Shown here piece by piece: positions 17,115-25,969 of a DNA stretch of 64,000 nt; position 1 is the stretch's first letter, and each line of letters starts with the position of its first letter. Source of the DNA: Arthrobacter sp. efr-133-R2A-120 (GTDB lineage: Bacteria > Actinomycetota > Actinomycetes > Actinomycetales > Micrococcaceae); contig NZ_JARVRF010000007.1 of the NCBI RefSeq assembly GCF_030209835.1, positions 1 to 64,000 of the forward strand, written 5' to 3'. A program made the translations under genes and the position numbers. Under the pieces are notes generated by a model. The model was not told the DNA's origin. It worked only from the letters and a program-made list of their open reading frames with translations, and made no database searches.

Positions 17115-20100
17115 TCGGTGACCTGCTTTCCCCTGGCGCACAATGGGCAAATATCGGGCAGACGGCAGCCGTGGCCTCCATGGCTGCCCTTTGAGGGATC
17201 GTGACGTGCTTCGAAGCTTGCTCCGGCCATGAGCACGGCGGCCTCGCTGACAAGGTCCTGCGCCCAGTTGTCTCCCGGGTCCAGGGGCTCTTGCACTTGG
17301 ACCGCCGGTGTCTTCGTCTTGGTCCCCAGCTGCGCCAGGACGGCGCCGCCCGGGACAAGCCCCGGAACAGGCAGATCCTGGAATGCCCCGTGCAGCACCG
17401 CCGCCTGATAGGCACCCAGCTGGGGGTGCCTGGCGAGCTCGGCTTTGCCTGGCTGGCGTTTGCCCGTCTTGAGGTCAACAATCACCAGCCTGCCCTCAGT
17501 GTCTATTTCCAAACGATCCACTTGTCCCCGAAGCACGGCGTTCCGGACAGCATCGGAATCCTCGGCAACGTGGCCCAGGCGGACTTCCGGAAGGGGAACC
17601 TCGAAGTCCGCTTCGACCCCGGCCAGGCTTCGGCCCTCGCTCCGCATGACAAGGACGTATTGGGCGAGTTTCCGGACCATCTGCTCTGCTCGCTGGAAGT
17701 CCAGCCTGCCCTCCCAGTTGTCCTTCATGCCCAGGGTCGGCCAGCGACGCACAAGCTCCGCGACATACTCGGCCCCGGAGGCATCGGGCAACTCCTGGGC
17801 AATCGCATGGACCAAGGTGCCCAGGCTACGGGCAAAGTCGGTAGCGGCTTCGCCACCTGCCGCCTGGACAAACCAATCCAGCGGCGATTTGTGCACAGTT
17901 TCCACCTTCGAAGGAGAAACGAACACCGTGCCTTGCACCGGGACCACCGGTTCCTCGCTGCTGAGCGGTGCCAATCCCCACCAGGAATCCGGATGCGCCC
18001 CCGGCACTGCAGGCTCCGCGGTGGCGAGGTGTGCCAGCACGCGCGCGGCTTCGGCGGCGTCCTCGGCCACGCCCGGGCGGGCAAGCGCGGCGTCGTCCGG
18101 CTGAACGCGCTGCCTCAACTCGGCCACCAAGGCGCGCAGGGTCATGGGCCGGCCAACCGGCGTGTACTCGCGCCGGTATTGCCCTGGTTCCAAAGGCACC
18201 ACGTAGTCGAGAAAGGCCGATTGCTGCTCGTCTTCGGAAGAAACCGCTGTGCATATGAGGACTTCCCGGGCACGCGAAACGGCTGTGGAGAAGCTCCGCA
18301 GTTCGTCGTAGCGGATATCCCTCAGCCTGCTGAGGGGCCCGCGCTGCAAGGCGTGTTCAACTCCATGCTCCACGGCATCGGCAAACAAAGTACTGCCGAG
18401 GAGTTCACCCCGGAGCCTGGTATTGGGCCAGACTCCCTCCTGCAGGCCCGCGACGATAACCACGGCCCACTCCCGCCCGGCCGCGCTGGCCGGCGTCATG
18501 AGCTCCACCGCTTCCTCCAACTGCGCCCTGGCGGCAAGGGTGTCCATGGGGAGTTCCTGGCTGAGCAGATATTCCAGGAACTGTTCGGGACCTGAGCCAG
18601 GGAGCTGGTCGACGTAGCGCTCGGCAGTGTGGAACAGGGCCATCATGGCGTCAAGGTCCCGGTCCGCGCGGGCGCCGGCCGCGCCGCCGTCGAGCGCCAT
18701 TTCCGTCCAGCGCGAAGACAGACCGGTGGCTTGCCACAACGCCCACAACACCGTCTCCGCGTTGGCTCCGGGTTCGGCGGCCGCCGAACGTCCCGCCGCG
18801 ATCATGCGGGCCAAACGCCGTGCCGAGCTAACCTCGATACCCAAAGACCCCAGCGCCCCCGGCTCCAGCAACGCTTCAACCAACAACGCATCGCTGGACC
18901 GTCCACCGCCGCCCAACAGCTCCTCCCGGCGCAAGGATTGCCGTAGGCGGCGCAACTCGATGGCGGTAGCGCCACCGATCCTCGACGTGAGAAGCGAGAC
19001 GGCAGACTCAGGCGTCAGCTTGGCGGCATCCAGGACGACGCCGTACACCTCAAGCAGGGGACGAACAGCCACTTCGTCGCGGACAGCGGAATCCGCGACC
19101 GGGACACGGACGGGGATGCCTTGGCCGCTCAGATAACGCTGCAATTGCGCTAGTTGACCACCGTTGCGCACGATCACAGCAATGTCGCCGAACTCATGGT
19201 TCTCGCGCAGCTGTGCTTCGAGGATGCGTTGTGCCACGTAGCGCAATTCGTGGACTGTGGAGGGAAGGACATGTGCTTCCACCCGGCCCGCGCCCTGCCT
19301 GCCTCCGGAACGCGTTTCCTCCGCCGATGCAGGCAACGGGTCCAGGCGCCGCGCCAATTGGCCTCCCGCACGCTGCGAAATACGCGCAGCCACGCCGGTC
19401 CACGCCTCCGCAACGACAGGGCGATGCCGGTGGGTGTGCCATAGCGGAAGCTCCCGCACCGTGCCTGCAAGGCCTCCGAGAAGCCGCGGCAGTTCGGCGA
19501 CAAGGTCAGGACGGGCACCGCGGAACCCTTGGACCACGGTGTCCGGGGAGGACGCCACCAAAACGTCCTTTCCTTCTGCAATGTCCGCGAGCAGTTCAAA
19601 CACGGCGGGATTTGCCTCTTGGACGTCGTCCACCAGGATCAACTGCAGCCGCTCGCGCTCTGCCGCCAGGAATCCGGGCGAGTCCTGGAAGATCTGGCGC
19701 GCCGCGGTGATGATTCCTGCCGGGTCAAAGGCTTCCGGCATGCGCAGGTCCAGGACATCCCGGTACTCCGAATAGAGGTCTGCGGCAGCGATCCAGTCCG
19801 GTCTGCCGCATTCATAGGCAAGCGACGTGAGGTCGTCCGCGGTGCGGCCGGATTCGATGATCCGGTCGAAGAGTTGCCGGATCTCCTGGCGGAAACCCCG
19901 AGTTGGCAACGCGGCCGACAAGTCCTGCGGCCAGGGAAGTTCGAAGCCCGGCCGGGCGTGCCCCTCCAGCAGTTCCTTGATGATGAGGTCCTGTTCCGGC
20001 CCCGAGAGCAATTTGGGCGGCCGCTGCAGCGGCAGCACGCCCTCGGCCTTGGCTCGCCGGATCAGGTCGAAAGCGTATGATGCCCAGGTGCGTGCCGGCG

Positions 20101-20467
20101 TCGTACTCAAGCTGCGGTCCAGCCGCCCGGTAAAGGTGTCCCGCAACGCCGACGCCGCATGCCGGCCGGGTGCGAGAATCAGGATCCGTTCCGGATCCAC
20201 GCCGTCACGCTGAACCCGGCGGACGGCGGTTTCCACCAGCACAGTGGATTTTCCGGTGCCCGGCGCCCCCGGTATCAGGACCGGCCCGGATCCGTGCGGG
20301 AGCCCGACGACGGCAGCCTGGTCGGCTGACAACTCCGGCGCTGCGTAGTGGACCTCGCGCGGGGGAAGCAGGCGCAACCGGGCGGGCGCCTGCCGCGGTT
20401 GTGCCTGCCGCGGTTGTGCCGATGTTGCTTCCTGCGTTGTTGCTTGAGGTGTCGGTGTTGGACTCAC
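17111..20467 (-). CDS. adnA: AdnA: UvrD-like helicase/nuclease subunit of AdnAB
   Basis: 1118 residues. A Gln/Pro-rich start precedes Walker A GAPGTGKST (Lys about 73); Walker B is LILVDDVQE. The C-terminal PD-(D/E)XK nuclease shows GQVDRLE and VIVDLKTGKRQPG, followed by QLGAYQ. The last residues include a C-x5-C-x2-C cluster (CRLPDICPLC), possibly part of an iron-sulphur or zinc site. With adnB it forms the heterodimeric end-resection machine that replaces RecBCD in many actinobacteria. The GTG start overlaps the stop of the upstream alkyltransferase-like gene by four bases. Confidence 0.92.
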   Translation of the reverse strand: MSPTPTPQATTQEATSAQPRQAQPRQAPARLRLLPPREVHYAAPELSADQAAVVGLPHGSGPVLIPGAPGTGKSTVLVETAVRRVQRDGVDPERILILAPGRHAASALRDTFTGRLDRSLSTTPARTWASYAFDLIRRAKAEGVLPLQRPPKLLSGPEQDLIIKELLEGHARPGFELPWPQDLSAALPTRGFRQEIRQLFDRIIESGRTADDLTSLAYECGRPDWIAAADLYSEYRDVLDLRMPEAFDPAGIITAARQIFQDSPGFLAAERERLQLILVDDVQEANPAVFELLADIAEGKDVLVASSPDTVVQGFRGARPDLVAELPRLLGGLAGTVRELPLWHTHRHRPVVAEAWTGVAARISQRAGGQLARRLDPLPASAEETRSGGRQGAGRVEAHVLPSTVHELRYVAQRILEAQLRENHEFGDIAVIVRNGGQLAQLQRYLSGQGIPVRVPVADSAVRDEVAVRPLLEVYGVVLDAAKLTPESAVSLLTSRIGGATAIELRRLRQSLRREELLGGGGRSSDALLVEALLEPGALGSLGIEVSSARRLARMIAAGRSAAAEPGANAETVLWALWQATGLSSRWTEMALDGGAAGARADRDLDAMMALFHTAERYVDQLPGSGPEQFLEYLLSQELPMDTLAARAQLEEAVELMTPASAAGREWAVVIVAGLQEGVWPNTRLRGELLGSTLFADAVEHGVEHALQRGPLSRLRDIRYDELRSFSTAVSRAREVLICTAVSSEDEQQSAFLDYVVPLEPGQYRREYTPVGRPMTLRALVAELRQRVQPDDAALARPGVAEDAAEAARVLAHLATAEPAVPGAHPDSWWGLAPLSSEEPVVPVQGTVFVSPSKVETVHKSPLDWFVQAAGGEAATDFARSLGTLVHAIAQELPDASGAEYVAELVRRWPTLGMKDNWEGRLDFQRAEQMVRKLAQYVLVMRSEGRSLAGVEADFEVPLPEVRLGHVAEDSDAVRNAVLRGQVDRLEIDTEGRLVIVDLKTGKRQPGKAELARHPQLGAYQAAVLHGAFQDLPVPGLVPGGAVLAQLGTKTKTPAVQVQEPLDPGDNWAQDLVSEAAVLMAGASFEARHDPSKGSHGGHGCRLPDICPLCARGKQVTE

Positions 20468-20880
20468 ACGGTCATTTCATCATCGGGTACCGACAATTTA
20501 TGGAGCTGACGCTCGAGTTGCTCAGAGATCGCGTCGATACTGTCGAAATCGCGGTCCGTGGGAGCCCACCGGGCCAGGGACAGGTCAACCCGCCAGCGGC
20601 CCTCGCCGGTCCGCAGATACTCCGCGTAGGCGCCGTGCAGCGGCGTTCCCTCATCCAAGTAGTGATGTAGCGCTTCCGATTCAAGTCCTGGGGGCGCTTC
20701 CCCGCTTGCACGCAGTACGCGCCACCAAGCCACTGTGCTCCCATGGTGGCTCATGACCGATCCGATCTGCCGGGGACCACCTGAGCCCAGAAGCTCGGCA
20801 ACATCCCCATAGGACACGGCAACGCCGGGCGGCATGAGATCCACGACGGCCAGTACCGCCGTCACAAACTCCATCCGCAT
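20464..20880 (-). CDS. Alkyltransferase-like protein (MGMT/Ogt fold without active-site Cys)
   Basis: 138 residues with the MGMT DNA-binding fold: V-S-Y-G-D-V-A near residue 24 and GGPRQIGSVM carrying the arginine finger. Where repair methyltransferases have PCHRV, this protein reads VAWWRVLR: a Trp stands near the Cys position. That is the pattern of ATL proteins, which bind O6-alkylguanine and recruit nucleotide excision repair instead of repairing it. It begins the operon with adnA and adnB (four-base overlap). An in-frame ATG two codons later is possible. Confidence 0.85.
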   Translation of the reverse strand: MRMEFVTAVLAVVDLMPPGVAVSYGDVAELLGSGGPRQIGSVMSHHGSTVAWWRVLRASGEAPPGLESEALHHYLDEGTPLHGAYAEYLRTGEGRWRVDLSLARWAPTDRDFDSIDAISEQLERQLHKLSVPDDEMTV

Positions 20881-20968
20881 GCCACCAGCCTATCGGCATG
20901 CGCAGCCGGATCGGCGCAGAAGGAGTGTCGCTCCGGTTCTTGTCGGAGGGCGCCGGTAGCGTTGAAGC

Positions 20969-21679
20969 ATGAGCTCCTGGAACACCCTCCCCCGCGCCGC
21001 GTTCGACCTTGAGACCACGGGACGGAACTCCCGTTCCGCGAGGATCGTCACCGCTTCCGTCACTGTAGTGGACGACGACGGCGGCATCATCAAGGAACTC
21101 GAATGGTTGGCGGATCCGGGGGTGGAGATCCCTTTGGAGGCCAGCGAGATCCACGGCATCACCACGGAAAAGGCCAGGGCCGAGGGCCGTCCGGCCGCAG
21201 ACGTGACGCGGGAAGTCGCGGCAGCGCTCCAGGAACTGTTCGACGACGGCGTGCCGGTCATTGCGTTCAATGCCAGCTATGACTTCACAGTTCTGGCGGC
21301 CGAATCCGCCCGCTACGGCGTGCCTCAACTGAGCCGTTTCCCCGTGCTTGACCCCTACGTCATGAACAAGCAGGTCGACCGATACCGCAAGGGCAAGCGG
21401 ACCCTGACCGCGCTGTGCGAGGAGTACGGCGTGAACCTCGATAACGCCCACACCTCCGCCGCAGACGCCCTCGCCACCCTGCGCGTCCTTGATGCCATGG
21501 CCGGCAAATTCCCGAAGCTGCAGATGCCCGCTTCCAAGCTGCACCACCTCCAGGTTGATTGGGCAGCTGCACAGGCCGCGGATTTCCAGAGCTACCTGCG
21601 CAAGACAAAACCAACAGCCGTCATCGAAGGCAATTGGCCGGTTCTTCCCCCGGAAGACGCCAGCCGCGGAGACTTCTAA
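20969..21679 (+). CDS. DnaQ-type 3'-5' exonuclease (DEDDh family)
   Basis: 236 residues. The DEDDh residues are visible: Asp and Glu in AAFDLETTG near residue 13, Asp in AFNASYDFTVL near 107, and the His and Asp in DNAHTSAADALATLRVL near 160. It lacks polymerase and UvrC domains, so it is a stand-alone exonuclease resembling the epsilon proofreading subunit. It probably degrades single strands or short products in repair. It is divergent from the ATL-adnAB operon. A terminator follows at 21695. Confidence 0.9.
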   Translation: MSSWNTLPRAAFDLETTGRNSRSARIVTASVTVVDDDGGIIKELEWLADPGVEIPLEASEIHGITTEKARAEGRPAADVTREVAAALQELFDDGVPVIAFNASYDFTVLAAESARYGVPQLSRFPVLDPYVMNKQVDRYRKGKRTLTALCEEYGVNLDNAHTSAADALATLRVLDAMAGKFPKLQMPASKLHHLQVDWAAAQAADFQSYLRKTKPTAVIEGNWPVLPPEDASRGDF

Positions 21680-21694
21680 AGCGTCGGGACTTTC

Positions 21695-21724
21695 AAAGCG
21701 CCCGTCCACGGACCGGACGCTTTT
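21695..21724 (+). terminator. Probable terminator after the exonuclease gene
   Basis: An AAAGCG...CGCTTTT hairpin with an inner GTCC/GGAC pairing and small mismatches, ending in TTTT. It lies 16 bases past the stop codon. Confidence 0.6.
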
Positions 21725-22034
21725 CCAGCGTCCGCATGATGGGACGCACGTCACATGGCAGCTGCTGCCTGAAAGCCAGCTGGACGTCAGTCACGAATTC
21801 CCCTCGACGCCGTAGGGTGCTGCACTTCAGCGACAAATTCCATTCAATGCTGAATTTAATTCGGAGTTTCCGGGAACTGCACGCCTTATCGTCGTCAATT
21901 TATCGATGAATGGGCGGATGACATAATTAAGTTTGGCGGGTCGAGTTCTGATATTGCGGCCCAAACCTGCTTTGGCTGCGTTCCCCGCCCGTCTCGATAC
22001 GAACGCGTGTTCCCCGATGAAAGTGATTTGCTTG
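21725..22034 (+). promoter_or_regulatory. A/T-rich leader and candidate promoter of the amino-acid importer
   Basis: No gene fits here. Base composition drops to moderately A/T-rich between about 21830 and 21950. TTATCG (21900-21905) and CATAAT (21922-21927) with a 16-base spacer make a plausible sigma-70-like promoter. A short inverted repeat (AAATTC ... GAATTT, about 21835-21857) lies upstream and might bind a regulator. All are unproved. Confidence 0.35.
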
Positions 22035-22988
22035 ATGAAAATCAAAGCCCTGAAGTGGTTCTCTGCTGTCCCTGTGGCTGCAGTTCTCGCCGTCTCCCTG
22101 GCCGCCTGCGGTGGCGGAGCGGGCAGCACCAGCAGCGCCTCGCCGACCGACGCCCTCCAGGGCAGCGACCAGAAGACGCTGGACAAGTACACCACCAAGG
22201 ACGTCACTCCGGTGGACAAGATCGACAAGTCCAAGCTGGGCCTGATCACCGACGGCACCCTGCGCGTCGGCACGCTCTCGGACGCCCCGCCGAACATCTT
22301 CATCGATCCCTCAGGCAAGTTCACCGGCTATGACAACGAGCTCCTGCGCGCCGTCGGCGCCAAGCTGGGCCTCAAGGTCGAGTTCGCCTCCACTGACTTC
22401 TCGGCGCTGCTCTCCCAGGTCAAGAACAAGCAGTTCGACGTCGGATCCTCCTCGATCTCCACCACGGACAAGCGCCGCGAGACCGTCGGCTTCACCAATG
22501 GTTACGACTTCGGCTACATGGCCGTCGTGACCAAGACCGACTCCAAGGTCAAGGGCTTCGCGGACCTCAAGTCCGACGTGCGCATCGGCGTCGTCCAGGG
22601 CACCGTCCAGGACGACTACGTCACCAACACGCTCAAGCTTGAGCCCGTCCGTTTCCCGGACTACAACACGGTTTACGCCAACGTGAAGAGCGGCCAGGTT
22701 GACGCTTGGGTCGCCCCGTCGCAGCAGGCAACCGGCCAGGTCAAGGACGGCGACAACACAAAGATCGCCGAAAAGGTCGTCAACACCCAGAACTTCACTG
22801 CTTGGGCCGTGAACAAGGACAACCAGCCCCTGATCGACGCCCTCAACTCCGGCCTTGACGCCGTGATCGCAGACGGTACGTGGACCAAGCTGACGGCCGA
22901 GTGGTACAAGGACCGCCCGACCCAGGCGGAGCAGACCCCTCAGGGCTGGAAGCCGGGCAGCAAGGCCGTCCAGATCCCGGCCAAGTAA
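22035..22988 (+). CDS. Polar amino-acid ABC transporter, substrate-binding lipoprotein
   Basis: About 317 residues. The N-terminus MKIKALKWFSAV leads into a hydrophobic core and lipobox LAAC, so it is processed by signal peptidase II and anchored by lipid. The mature part is a family 3 periplasmic-binding protein: LRVGTLSDAPPNIF and GYDNELLRAVGAKLGL are typical. It delivers a polar amino acid to the following permease; ligand specificity cannot be read. I chose ATG at 22035, which gives a clean signal peptide; ATG at 22017 is the alternative. It is the first gene of a three-gene operon. Confidence 0.9.
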   Translation: MKIKALKWFSAVPVAAVLAVSLAACGGGAGSTSSASPTDALQGSDQKTLDKYTTKDVTPVDKIDKSKLGLITDGTLRVGTLSDAPPNIFIDPSGKFTGYDNELLRAVGAKLGLKVEFASTDFSALLSQVKNKQFDVGSSSISTTDKRRETVGFTNGYDFGYMAVVTKTDSKVKGFADLKSDVRIGVVQGTVQDDYVTNTLKLEPVRFPDYNTVYANVKSGQVDAWVAPSQQATGQVKDGDNTKIAEKVVNTQNFTAWAVNKDNQPLIDALNSGLDAVIADGTWTKLTAEWYKDRPTQAEQTPQGWKPGSKAVQIPAK

Positions 22989-23000
22989 CCCAGGCGTTCC

Positions 23001-23774
23001 ATGGATCTCCAGGAAATCCTCAAGCAACTCGGTGAGACCTTCCTCGATTGGAAGGCGATAGGCGAAGTCATCCCCAAGATGTTCGCCGTCGGCTTGCCGA
23101 ATACCATTGTCTTGGCCGTCACCTCGGGCGTGATCGGAACTGTGCTCGGCATGGCGCTCGCCTTGATGGGGATCTCCCGGAACCCCGTGGCCCGGTGGAT
23201 AGCCCGCATATACACCGACGTCCTTCGTGGGCTGCCGCCCGTCCTCACCATCCTCGTGATCGGCCTCGGCTTCGGCCCCATCATCCGTCAGCTGAGCGGC
23301 TCCACGAGTCCGTATCCGTTGGCCGTCGCGGCGCTGTCCCTGATGTCGGCGGCGTACATCGGCGAGATCTTCCGTTCCGGTATCCAGAGTGTCGACAAAG
23401 GCCAACTAGAGGCAACACGTGCCCTGGGGTTCGGCTACGGCCCTGCCATGCGGCTTGTGGTGGTTCCCCAGGGCGTCCGGCGGGTCCTGCCGGCGCTGGT
23501 CAACCAATTCATTGCGTTGATCAAGGAGTCGTCGTTGGTCTTCCTCCTTGGCTTGCTGGCCTCAGAGCGCGAGATCTTCCAGATTGGCAAGGATGCGGCC
23601 TCCACAAGCGGAAATCTGTCGCCCTATGTAGCGGCAGCAATCTTCTACCTGGCGATGACCATTCCATTGACGCACTTCGTGAACTGGATTGACCGCCGCC
23701 TAAGGACAGGCCGGCCGGAAAAGAAGGAACCGGACGAGGCAGCGGCCGTCGTCGGGAAGGGAGCCCAGGCATGA
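23001..23774 (+). CDS. Polar amino-acid ABC transporter, permease
   Basis: 257 residues with about five membrane helices (HisM/GlnP type). The conserved EAA loop, which docks the ATPase, is visible as [25 protein letters not shown] near residues 133-160 (EATRALG then P-Q). It starts 12 bases after the lipoprotein stop, and its own stop overlaps the ATPase start by four bases. It forms the membrane channel of the importer, most likely as a homodimer since only one permease gene is present. Confidence 0.93.
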   Translation: MDLQEILKQLGETFLDWKAIGEVIPKMFAVGLPNTIVLAVTSGVIGTVLGMALALMGISRNPVARWIARIYTDVLRGLPPVLTILVIGLGFGPIIRQLSGSTSPYPLAVAALSLMSAAYIGEIFRSGIQSVDKGQLEATRALGFGYGPAMRLVVVPQGVRRVLPALVNQFIALIKESSLVFLLGLLASEREIFQIGKDAASTSGNLSPYVAAAIFYLAMTIPLTHFVNWIDRRLRTGRPEKKEPDEAAAVVGKGAQA

Positions 23775-24508
23775 GCGAGTTCGCTTCAGGAACACTGACG
23801 GCAAAAAATATCCATCTGTCTTTCGGGTCCAACCACGTCCTGCGGGGCATAGACCTGCACGTCGAGAAGGGCACCACGGCTTCCGTGATCGGCCCTTCCG
23901 GCTCAGGGAAATCCACGCTCCTAAGAGTGATGAACCGGCTGATCGAACCCGCCCAGGGCGACATTCTGCTCGATGGCCGTTCGGTACTCAAGGACAACCC
24001 GGATGAACTGCGCCGGCGGATCGGCATGGTCTTCCAGCAGTTCAACTTGTTCCCGCACAAGACAGTGGCGGAGAACGTGTCCTTGGCCCTGCGGAAGCTC
24101 CGCGGCATGTCCAAGGAACAGGCACGCGAAGATGCCTTGGCCCAACTGGACCTCGTGGGACTTAAGCACAAGGCCGACGCCCGGCCAGCGAACCTGTCGG
24201 GCGGGCAACAGCAGCGAGTGGCCATTGCCCGCGCGCTTGCCATGAAGCCCGAGGTCATGTTCTTCGACGAAGCAACATCGGCCCTGGACCCTGAACTGGT
24301 CAAGGGCGTGCTCGCGCTCATGACCGATCTGGCCAAGGGCGGCATGACCATGGTGGTTGTGACCCACGAAATGGGCTTCTCAAGGAACGTGTCCGACACC
24401 GTGACGTTCATGGACGCGGGCGTCGTTGTGGAGACCGGATCGCCGGAGCAACTCTTTAGCGCGCCGCGGACCGATCGCCTGAAGGGCTTCCTTTCGGACG
24501 TGCTCTAG
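23771..24508 (+). CDS. Polar amino-acid ABC transporter, ATP-binding protein
   Basis: 245 residues with all nucleotide-binding motifs: Walker [10 protein letters not shown] near residue 40, Q-loop VFQQFNLF, signature LSGGQQQR, Walker [13 protein letters not shown] and the switch His in VVVTHEMGF. It resembles GlnQ/HisP ATPases. The ATGA overlap with the permease stop couples their translation. A strong bidirectional terminator follows. Confidence 0.95.
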   Translation: MSEFASGTLTAKNIHLSFGSNHVLRGIDLHVEKGTTASVIGPSGSGKSTLLRVMNRLIEPAQGDILLDGRSVLKDNPDELRRRIGMVFQQFNLFPHKTVAENVSLALRKLRGMSKEQAREDALAQLDLVGLKHKADARPANLSGGQQQRVAIARALAMKPEVMFFDEATSALDPELVKGVLALMTDLAKGGMTMVVVTHEMGFSRNVSDTVTFMDAGVVVETGSPEQLFSAPRTDRLKGFLSDVL

Positions 24509-24521
24509 GCCTTGTGACGGG

Positions 24522-24579
24522 AATCCCCGGCTTCCGGACGAAACACCCGTAGTGGTGAACCGTCCGGAAGCCGGGGATT
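24522..24579. terminator. Bidirectional terminator between the importer and the glycoside hydrolase
   Basis: Perfect 19-bp stem (24522-24540 with 24561-24579) and a 20-base loop. T-runs flank it so that it can serve the plus-strand importer operon and the minus-strand hydrolase gene, which converge here. Confidence 0.9.
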
Positions 24580-24592
24580 TTTCGCGTCCAGC

Positions 24593-25903
24593 CTATTTCC
24601 CTGCTTTCACTTGAAGAACGGTCAAGGCCGCGGCATCCACTGAGTTGCGGAATCCAGGATCGGTCTGCGCCCGTTGCAGGACCTGGGCATACATCGCCGG
24701 AACTGAAGCAGTGTCTGCGCACAGAACCATGGTGCCGCCCGCGCCGATGAAATTCGTTGCCCTGTCCCCCACGCTCCAAGGCGACAGCTGCACGGCGTTA
24801 CACAGATCATCGGACACGATGATGCCGGTGAACCCTGCGTCCGACCGCAACATGGTGCGCATGATCACGGGGGAAAACGGGGCCGGAAGGTCGGGATCGA
24901 TCTTGTCGTAGTAGGCGTTGGAAATCATGACCCACCGGAGTCCGCCGTCGATCGCGGCCTTGAACGGCATTAGGTAGGGATCCGTCCGGGTGGTTTCGGT
25001 ATCGTGAACGTTCGCGCTGACGTCCGTGTTCAGGCTTACGCGCCCCATTCCCGGAAAGTGCTTGGCCACCGGCGCCACACCGGCATCCCGTAATCCCGCC
25101 GCCATTGCGTTCCCATGCTCGGACACCGCAGCCGGGGTGGAGCCATATTCGCGCTTGAACGCACCAATGGGCTTGTTCGAGGGAGCAAATTCGGGGCTGG
25201 GAACTGTGTCCAGTACCGGCGCAAGATCAACATTCACTCCGGCTTCCAAGAGCTCGGACCCCCAGTTCCGGGCGTCGGCGCGAAGTTGTTCCGGGCTCGA
25301 ATTCCCTTGGTCCAAGGCCGCGGGAATAGGCAGGAACCCGGGTCCCCTGAGGACTTGAACGGAGCCGCCTTCCTGGTCCGTAGCGACGGACAGCGGCAAG
25401 CCACGGCTTGAGGTCGGCGAAATGCCCGCCCGAAGCTTTGCCACCACTGAGGCTGTCGCCGCAACGCCTGCTTGGCTGCGTCCGGCCAAATAGATATTGC
25501 CCACGTAGTTGTTCAGGAGATCGGCCACGGTGCCCGCATCGCTTCCGTCGGCCTTGGCTGCCACCATGAACAACTGCCCTACCCTTTGTTCCAGGGTCAG
25601 GCCCGCGAGCCGCTGTTCCGGCGTCGGGTGCGGAGGCGGTGGCGGCTCAGTAGGCCCGGCCGGCGCTGTAGATGCGCTCGGCGATCCCACCGGTGGAGAG
25701 TTTAACAGCCTGGGCGGCGGGGCGGCCTGGGGAATGCCCAGCGTCGTGGGAGGGTCCCCGCCCGCCAACAAACCGCGGTCCGCGCTATCAGAATGCGCAA
25801 TTCCGGCAAATGCCCCGGCCATCAGGGCGAAGAGGACGAGCAGTGAAATTCTGGACGGCTTGAGCAGATGAATCATCGCCTTGTCGATTCGATCGTTGCC
25901 CAC
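24593..25903 (-). CDS. Exported glycoside hydrolase family 3 protein (NagZ-like beta-N-acetylhexosaminidase)
   Basis: About 436 residues: a cytoplasmic start, a hydrophobic signal or anchor (ISLLVLFALMAGAFAGIAHS), a Pro/Ser-rich linker to about residue 90, and then a GH3 catalytic domain. KHFPGMG carries the conserved Lys-His, and VSDDL carries the Asp nucleophile; the ATDQEGG block is also typical. It probably trims N-acetylglucosamine from cell-wall fragments outside the membrane. I chose GTG at 25903 because GGGAG lies 6-7 bases upstream; ATG at 25876 is possible. It lies 66 bases after hemL and could be cotranscribed. Confidence 0.85.
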   Translation of the reverse strand: MGNDRIDKAMIHLLKPSRISLLVLFALMAGAFAGIAHSDSADRGLLAGGDPPTTLGIPQAAPPPRLLNSPPVGSPSASTAPAGPTEPPPPPHPTPEQRLAGLTLEQRVGQLFMVAAKADGSDAGTVADLLNNYVGNIYLAGRSQAGVAATASVVAKLRAGISPTSSRGLPLSVATDQEGGSVQVLRGPGFLPIPAALDQGNSSPEQLRADARNWGSELLEAGVNVDLAPVLDTVPSPEFAPSNKPIGAFKREYGSTPAAVSEHGNAMAAGLRDAGVAPVAKHFPGMGRVSLNTDVSANVHDTETTRTDPYLMPFKAAIDGGLRWVMISNAYYDKIDPDLPAPFSPVIMRTMLRSDAGFTGIIVSDDLCNAVQLSPWSVGDRATNFIGAGGTMVLCADTASVPAMYAQVLQRAQTDPGFRNSVDAAALTVLQVKAGK

Positions 25904-25969
25904 AGCCTGCTCCCGGCCCGGCAGTGCGTGCAAGGAGCAGGCTGCAAAACATCGGAAAAGCGCCGTAGA

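Noticed and set aside
22311-23405. 364-codon open frame on the minus strand
   Set aside because: Antisense to the importer lipoprotein and permease genes, whose families are clear.
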